Below, one piece after another: positions 26,545 through 31,225 of a stretch of 31,225 bases of DNA. Under the pieces are notes generated by a model, which was given only the letters and a program-made list of their open reading frames with translations, was not told the DNA's origin and made no database searches. Each line of letters opens with the position of its first letter. The stretch's first letter is position 1. Origin of the DNA: an uncultured bacterium (lineage in GTDB: Bacteria; Calescibacteriota; Calescibacteriia; Calescibacteriales; Calescibacteriaceae); NCBI GenBank assembly GCA_938036315.1, contig CALHPK010000015.1, forward strand, positions 1 through 31,225, given 5' to 3'. Both the position numbers and the translations under genes were made by a program.

Positions 26545-27444
26545 ATGTTCCTTATTCTTTCCATTTTTAAAGCATCTATTACAGTCTTATTTGTTGTATC
26601 CTCTGTATTTTTCGTGATCGAGATTTTACCCGGAGATCCTGCTTTGCTCATAGCTGGCGAGGGAGCTTCTCAACTACAAATCCAAAAGATAAGGCAAGAA
26701 CTTGAACTCGATAAACCTCTGCTTCAAAGATATAAAAAAATGCTCAAATCAGTATTTACCCTGAAATTCGGAAAATCAATCTATACAGGTCAAGATATCG
26801 GCAGTACTCTCTTAGAGAGGCTAAAAAACACGGCAGAACTTGCAGCTTTGTCTTTAGTCTTTTCCATAACTTGGGGAGTTCTCCTTTTCCTTGCTTATAT
26901 GAAATTTGAAAAATATGAAGGAACATTGGTAGCATTCTCCACATTTGTTTATTCTATTCCGAACTTCTGGCTTGGAGTGATATTTATTCTAATTTTCGGA
27001 GTGAAACTTAAAATATTTCCTATTTCTGATTATGAGACCAAAATGAGTTTAGTTCTGCCAGCATTGACATTAAGCATATCCTTGGGGGTTGTGCTCTCAC
27101 GCTTTATGAGAAATTCAGCGGTCGAAATTATGAACTCTGATTTCGTAAAATTCTTAAGGGCAAAGGGAGTAAAAGGAATCAGGTTTTATTTACACCTGAC
27201 AAAAGTTATGCTTCCTGGGATACTGACGGTTTTGGGGATCCAAGCTGGGGTTCTTCTATCGGGAGTAGTTGTGGTGGAAAAAGTTTTTTCGTTCCCTGGT
27301 GTCGGCTCATTCGCTGTCGATTCTGTTATAGCAAGAGATTTCCCATCTATCATATCCTGTGCGTTCATAATATCAGCTGTGTGGGTAGTGGTAAATTTCT
27401 TTGTGGACATCTTAATAAAACTTATAGATCCGCGCCTGAGGTAA
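26545..27444 (+). CDS. DppB/OppB-type ABC transporter permease, unpaired
   Basis: 299 residues with about six membrane helices. The N-terminus SVFFVIEILPGDPALLIAGE and the block RQELELDKPLLQRYKKML are typical of the DppB subfamily. The EAA loop follows as SDFVKFLRAKGVKGIRFYLHLTKVMLPG, then VVVEKVFSFPGVGSFAVDSVIARDFP. It should carry peptides, nickel or similar solutes across the cytoplasmic membrane. A second permease (DppC), ATPases and a binding protein normally sit alongside, but none is present. The stop is 5 bases before the obg start, so the two are co-transcribed. Confidence 0.88.
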   Translation: MFLILSIFKASITVLFVVSSVFFVIEILPGDPALLIAGEGASQLQIQKIRQELELDKPLLQRYKKMLKSVFTLKFGKSIYTGQDIGSTLLERLKNTAELAALSLVFSITWGVLLFLAYMKFEKYEGTLVAFSTFVYSIPNFWLGVIFILIFGVKLKIFPISDYETKMSLVLPALTLSISLGVVLSRFMRNSAVEIMNSDFVKFLRAKGVKGIRFYLHLTKVMLPGILTVLGIQAGVLLSGVVVVEKVFSFPGVGSFAVDSVIARDFPSIISCAFIISAVWVVVNFFVDILIKLIDPRLR

Positions 27445-27449
27445 TTACT

Positions 27450-28484
27450 ATGAAATTTATAGAGGAAGATTTTGTGGATTATGTTAAGATTTTTGTAAAG
27501 GGAGGTGATGGCGGAGACGGAGCTGTTGCATTCCTGAGGGAAAAATACAATCCTAAAGGGGGTCCGGCTGGTGGAGATGGTGGTGACGGAGGAAATGTTA
27601 TCTTAGTTGCCACATCAAAGAAACATACCCTTATTGACTTCAAATACAAAAGGCATTTTTCCGCTGGGAATGGCGAGCACGGCAAAGGGCAAAACAAACA
27701 CGGGAAAAACGGAGAAGATATCATAATCTATGTTCCAGTTGGCACAGTTGTGAAGGATGCTGAAACGCATCAGACAATTGCAGACCTTGATAAAGATGGG
27801 GCATCTTGCATTGTCGCTTATGGAGGGAAAGGCGGAAGAGGGAACTCACACTTTGCAACACCAACAAATCAGGCTCCACGCATCGCTGAGAAGGGCAAAA
27901 AAGGAGAGTCAAGATGGATAATACTGGAGCTGAAGCTTATTGCTGATGTAGGAATAATCGGACTGCCAAATGCTGGAAAATCAACACTTCTGAAAGCCCT
28001 CACACGAGCAAACCCGCGCATTGCAGATTATCCCTTCACTACCCTGAGCCCAAATCTGGGAATCTTGGTTATCGACAATCAAACAAGAGTGTGCCTTGCA
28101 GATATTCCGGGGATAATAGAGGGGGCACACAAAGGGGCCGGGCTTGGATTGAAATTTCTCCGCCATATCGAAAGGACAAAACTCCTCCTCCACCTTATTG
28201 ATATATCAGGAGATTACGCAGGCTCACGCATCTCTCCAGACAAAGCATTCAAGATAGTAATGGATGAAATGAAAAATTATTCGGCAGAACTCGCTAAAAA
28301 AAAGCAAATAGTCGTAGGTAATAAAATTGACCTTTTATCAGAGCCTGAAAAATCGGAGGAAATAAAAAAATGGGAAAAATACTTCTCAGAATATGGGCTC
28401 AAGTTCTATGCAATATCAGCAGTAACACGCGAGGGAATTCACAAACTCATAGAGGCAATTTTGGAAGAACTACAGAATCTATAG
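27450..28484 (+). CDS. obg: GTPase Obg (CgtA)
   Basis: 344 residues from ATG 27450; the frame continues 23 codons upstream inside the permease gene, but MKFIEEDFVDYVKIFVKGGD is the standard start. The Obg glycine-rich fold covers about 1-160 (GGDGGDGAVAFLREKY, GPAGGDGGDGGNVIL). The G domain has G1 GLPNAGKST (171-179), a TLSPNLG switch, DIPGIIEGAHKGAGLGLKFL and VGNKIDLL. It ends without an OCT domain. It takes part in ribosome maturation and stress control. rplU and rpmA, the usual upstream neighbours, are replaced by a permease gene. It is convergent with the acyl-CoA dehydrogenase gene (3-base gap). Confidence 0.97.
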   Translation: MKFIEEDFVDYVKIFVKGGDGGDGAVAFLREKYNPKGGPAGGDGGDGGNVILVATSKKHTLIDFKYKRHFSAGNGEHGKGQNKHGKNGEDIIIYVPVGTVVKDAETHQTIADLDKDGASCIVAYGGKGGRGNSHFATPTNQAPRIAEKGKKGESRWIILELKLIADVGIIGLPNAGKSTLLKALTRANPRIADYPFTTLSPNLGILVIDNQTRVCLADIPGIIEGAHKGAGLGLKFLRHIERTKLLLHLIDISGDYAGSRISPDKAFKIVMDEMKNYSAELAKKKQIVVGNKIDLLSEPEKSEEIKKWEKYFSEYGLKFYAISAVTREGIHKLIEAILEELQNL

Positions 28485-28487
28485 GAT

Positions 28488-29711
28488 TCAAACTTCTTCG
28501 GATGGCAACCCGAAAAGTCTCCGCCCTATGATGATTCTTTGGATCTGCCCTGTACCCTCGACTATGTCAAGAGCTTTTACATCTCTGTATAATTTTTCTA
28601 CATAGTGATCATTTTGTATTCCTGCATCGCCAAGGATATCAAGGCATAAGGATATTGACTCTTGAGCCACCATAGGACAAAATGCTTTTGCCTGAGAAGC
28701 TTCAACAACATTGGGGATTCCGACGTCTGCCATCCATGCTGCTTTGTAGCACAAAAGTCTGCCGACCTCAATATATCTTTTAACACGAGCTATATCGTCC
28801 TTGATTTTATGGTACCGTGGGATTGGTCTTGAAAGCATATAATTTTCTTTTATGAATTTTATCGTATAGTCGTAAGCAGAGCGAGCTATTCCTATTGCCA
28901 TCGCAGCAATTGTAGGTCTTGTTGCATTGAACGACTGCATAGCAGTCTTGAAACCGGCTTTCCCTTCATATGCCTTTTCACCGCCTAAAAGATTCTCCTC
29001 CGGAACTTGACAGTCCTCAAAGACAACAGAACAGGATGCATAAGCAGATAATCCCATTTTCTTTTCTACCTTCGAGACCTTAAATCCTGGGGTTTCTCTT
29101 GGGACTATGAAAGCCCGATGTCCGGATCGTCCAAGCTTGGGATCTATTGTAGCCCAGACCACTATAAAGTCAGCTCTATCTGCATTTGAGCAAAAAGCTT
29201 TCTCGCCATTTAAAATCCATCTATCGCCCTTTTTGACACACCGAGTTTTTATTCTGGCAACATCAGAACCCGCTCCTGGCTCTGTCATCGCAAATGCCCC
29301 CCAGTGTGGTTTCTCCCTATCCTTAAAAATTGAAAGAAACCTTTCTTTCTGCTCTTTTGTTCCAATAATGCTAAGAGGGGGTCCTGCAAGACCAGGTCCC
29401 GGCAGAGCAACCGCAACGCCTCTATCCCAATACGCCGTCTCCTCTCCTATGATCACAGCACGCCTAGCTGTCATCCTTTCTCTCTTCCCTCTCTCAGCAT
29501 CCGCTTTATCTCCTTCAAGCTCCCTACCCAAAGATGCAACCCTTTCCTGATATCCTGTTCTGGCCAGCATCATAAAAAACGGGTGATCTGGAGGAATGGC
29601 TTGACCCTTTCTATCGTACTCAATCCCAAGAGGTCTCATAAAGTTTTCTCCCATCACCCTGATCATATTTATAAGATTCTTATCTTCCTCAGTTAACGTC
29701 AGATCTATCAT
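28488..29711 (-). CDS. Acyl-CoA dehydrogenase
   Basis: 407 residues. Motifs in order: GAFAMTEPGAGSDVARIKTR (FAD/substrate), DRWILNGEKAFCSNADRADF, VEKKMGLSAYASCSVVFEDC and, near the end, LGDAGIQNDHYVEKLYRDVKALDIVEGTGQIQR. E385 sits at the usual catalytic base position of medium/short-chain enzymes. It forms the 2,3-double bond of an acyl-CoA and passes electrons to ETF. Chain-length preference is not readable. The start is supported by AAGGAGGGG about 9 bases upstream (29718-29726). With the carboxyltransferase and MaoC genes it suggests use of fatty or branched acyl-CoAs. Confidence 0.94.
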   Translation of the reverse strand: MIDLTLTEEDKNLINMIRVMGENFMRPLGIEYDRKGQAIPPDHPFFMMLARTGYQERVASLGRELEGDKADAERGKRERMTARRAVIIGEETAYWDRGVAVALPGPGLAGPPLSIIGTKEQKERFLSIFKDREKPHWGAFAMTEPGAGSDVARIKTRCVKKGDRWILNGEKAFCSNADRADFIVVWATIDPKLGRSGHRAFIVPRETPGFKVSKVEKKMGLSAYASCSVVFEDCQVPEENLLGGEKAYEGKAGFKTAMQSFNATRPTIAAMAIGIARSAYDYTIKFIKENYMLSRPIPRYHKIKDDIARVKRYIEVGRLLCYKAAWMADVGIPNVVEASQAKAFCPMVAQESISLCLDILGDAGIQNDHYVEKLYRDVKALDIVEGTGQIQRIIIGRRLFGLPSEEV

Positions 29712-29944
29712 ATCCTACCCCTCCTTAAACTGCATAGTAAAACTTAACACTTAATATCAACTTTACCTAATTTCCAACAGAAATTCAAACCAGTAAACAG
29801 ATTGGGTAAGACTCCTCAAAAGTATACCAACTATCAGAACAATCTGTAACTACCTCTGCAATAATCCGACTTCCACATCAATAAGAGCAAATTGACCCCT
29901 CCACAAAAACCCCTAAATTACCTCAAAGATTAAATCATAATATC

Positions 29945-29998
29945 AAAAATTTCTGCCCCCTAAACAAAATCAAAAAAATATAATATATTGTTAACAAT
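29945..29998 (+). promoter_or_regulatory. Candidate promoter and operator of the P460-like/sensor unit
   Basis: A perfect -10 box TATAAT lies at 29979-29984. The place of a -35 box is taken by the end of the 17-mer AAAAATTTCTGCCCCCT (29945-29961) that also occurs at 6619-6635. A perfect 12-base palindrome ATTGTTAACAAT (29987-29998) would lie over the transcription start. This arrangement suggests an activator-dependent, repressible promoter. The rest of the 29712-29944 gap holds nothing I can recognise beyond the RBS of the acyl-CoA dehydrogenase gene. Confidence 0.4.
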
Positions 29999-30003
29999 GT
30001 TTT

Positions 30004-30045
<42 letters not shown>

Positions 30046-30083
30046 GTAGGACTTCAGAAGGAGCGTTAAGGAGGTGTAAAGCA

Positions 30084-30491
30084 ATGGTAGGCAATAAAAC
30101 ACTATTGATGGCTTGGTTTTTATTTACCACCGGCGGTTTACTTATAACCCAGGTGTTATCTCAGGCTCAGAAATCTGTTCCATTCCCAGAAAACTGGAAT
30201 TCTCTTATAAAAGTTGAAGAAGGTGAAATTGTAAAAGGCAACCCTCTGTATTCAATAGTTCCCGGACTTCACCACACTTACCTTAATGATATCGCTTATG
30301 AGCACTTCAAAAAGTATATCAAAGATTATAAAGAGAAGGGAAAAGGAGCTGTTCCTCCCTTTCCAGAAGGTTCTTTGATAGTGTTTGTTAACTTTGAAGA
30401 TAAAGAAGGGAAGAAACCACGCTTGTTTTTAGTTATGCATAAGGATAAAGAATATGGACAAACCGGCGGATGGGGCTGGGAAGATGAATAA
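30084..30491 (+). CDS. Exported cytochrome-P460-like protein lacking a heme-binding motif
   Basis: 135 residues from ATG 30084, which has an excellent Shine-Dalgarno (AAGGAGGTG, 30068-30076). The frame is open back to 29988 through the CA repeat, but that start lacks an RBS. A signal peptide or anchor spans about residues 5-26 (LLMAWFLFTTGGLLITQVLS). The body matches the cytochrome P460 fold: GLHHTYLNDIAYEHFK, PPFPEGSLIVFVNFEDKEGK, FLVMHKDKEYGQTGGWGWED. Family members end with a further section holding CxxCH. Here the protein stops at GWGWEDE and contains no cysteine at all, so covalent heme attachment is impossible. The end overlaps the sensor gene by 8 bases. It is likely a periplasmic partner or ligand-binder for that sensor. 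Confidence 0.82.
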   Translation: MVGNKTLLMAWFLFTTGGLLITQVLSQAQKSVPFPENWNSLIKVEEGEIVKGNPLYSIVPGLHHTYLNDIAYEHFKKYIKDYKEKGKGAVPPFPEGSLIVFVNFEDKEGKKPRLFLVMHKDKEYGQTGGWGWEDE

Positions 30492-31225
30492 AACACTAAA
30501 GATAAAAAGCTTCAGAACAAAAATCTACTTTATAATCTTCATTCTTACCTTATCAATATCAATCATTTTCTCCGCAATAATCACGCTAAACGACAGAAGA
30601 AAAACAATAGATGGATATGAAGAAACTGCCAATATTGTTTCAGCTTATTTATATACACTTTTGCTATTTGAAACAAAGGAAGGGATAAAAGATGCTCTTG
30701 ACATAGCTCGGCAGTCTATTGAAGGTTTTCTTTACTCGGCTGTTTTCACCAGGGGGAGGTTATTTCTTGTATATCCTGATTCCGCTTACGCCCATGAGCG
30801 CGACCTTGTAGACTTTTATTCAGCTCACAAAGGGAAAGGGAAAATATATTCCGAAGTCAGAGGATTGAACAAGCTATGGATTTATTCTCCGGTTTATGAT
30901 TCAGCCGGAGCTGAACTCATAGGTGAGTTTGTTGTTGTAATCAGCCATAGTCTCAAAGGAACAATCCTACTTCTTCTTACTTTGATAATGGCTTCTTTTA
31001 TTATATCTGGGATAGCGCTTATTGTTGCTCACATTACCTTGGGTAAGGCACTACAGAATTTGAAGTCACTGCAGGAGGTCTTTTCAAAACTTTCTGAGGG
31101 AGAACTTCAGATGGCAAAAGTAATAAGTCAAGATGAGTTCGGGGTCATAGCGTCTGCTTGGAATGAAGTTGAGAAAAAGATAAGTGAGATTCTGGAAGGC
31201 GTGAAAGCGGTATGTGAAAATCTTG
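30484..31225 (+). CDS. HAMP-domain transmembrane sensor or chemoreceptor, N-terminal part
   Basis: The ATG at 30484 overlaps the end of the P460-like gene by 8 bases, and the frame is open to the window edge (247 residues visible). TM1 spans about 12-35 (TKIYFIIFILTLSISIIFSA). A periplasmic sensor region of about 120 residues includes RGRLFLVYPDSAYAHERDLV and RGLNKLWIYSPVYDSAG. TM2 spans about 157-185 (LLLLTLIMASFIISGIALIV). A HAMP-like segment follows (ALQNLKSLQEVFSKLSEGEL, ISQDEFGVIASAWNEVEKKI). The output domain is off the window: a methyl-accepting chemotaxis protein is most likely, with a histidine kinase as alternative. Confidence 0.8.
   Translation, partial: MNKTLKIKSFRTKIYFIIFILTLSISIIFSAIITLNDRRKTIDGYEETANIVSAYLYTLLLFETKEGIKDALDIARQSIEGFLYSAVFTRGRLFLVYPDSAYAHERDLVDFYSAHKGKGKIYSEVRGLNKLWIYSPVYDSAGAELIGEFVVVISHSLKGTILLLLTLIMASFIISGIALIVAHITLGKALQNLKSLQEVFSKLSEGELQMAKVISQDEFGVIASAWNEVEKKISEILEGVKAVCENL

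Noticed and set aside
29107-29550. 147-residue open frame on the plus strand
   Set aside because: It lies entirely inside the acyl-CoA dehydrogenase gene on the other strand and has no protein-like features of its own.

Overview
This is a bacterial, low-GC, gene-dense window. Lys/Glu/Ile-rich proteins would fit a thermophile, but that is inference. Pal, three predicted lipoproteins, a beta-barrel outer-membrane candidate and an ExbD/TolR protein point to a diderm cell. FliL, FlhB and a chemoreceptor-like protein point to flagellar motility. Core genes include ribosomal protein L32, purE, a dihydroorotase, an LL-diaminopimelate-type aminotransferase and obg. I cannot name the organism. The gene mix resembles a deep-branching or poorly cultured thermophilic phylum, and I hold that loosely.

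Layout. Bases 1-800 hold the 3' end of a type I restriction specificity gene, a small interrupted ORF and a tRNA-Leu(UAA). Bases 882-5050 are a minus-strand run: acyl-CoA carboxyltransferase, exbD, a thioredoxin-like/NHL protein and fliL. Bases 5166-8548 are plus-strand: an MmgE/PrpD-like protein, a two-hotdog MaoC hydratase and a membrane-anchored DsbA. Bases 8579-11910 hold rpmF, purE, flhB, a lipoprotein and pal. With the acyl-CoA dehydrogenase at 28488-29711, the carboxyltransferase, MaoC and MmgE/PrpD genes suggest acyl-CoA (branched-chain or propionate-type) metabolism.

Bases 11950-17612 are an accessory block bounded by two nearly identical ~96-bp direct repeats. Inside are a GT-C-like membrane protein, a frameshifted saccharopine-dehydrogenase-like gene, a B12-binding radical SAM gene broken by three frameshifts, and one intact B12-binding radical SAM gene. 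Just right of the second repeat is a trypsin-like lipoprotein protease with a long cysteine-rich insertion. A degenerate minus-strand gene fragment follows in what looks like an intergenic gap.

Bases 19249-31225 contain a MoxR-type AAA+ ATPase with its VWA partner, a beta-barrel protein overlapping an aminotransferase, dihydroorotase, an unpaired DppB-type permease joined to obg, an acyl-CoA dehydrogenase, and a two-gene unit at the right edge. That unit is a cytochrome-P460-like exported protein with no cysteine at all, hence no CxxCH heme site. It overlaps by 8 bases a HAMP-containing sensor or chemoreceptor that runs off the window. A (CA)17 microsatellite lies in the leader of this unit. 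It is the most unusual spot in the window.
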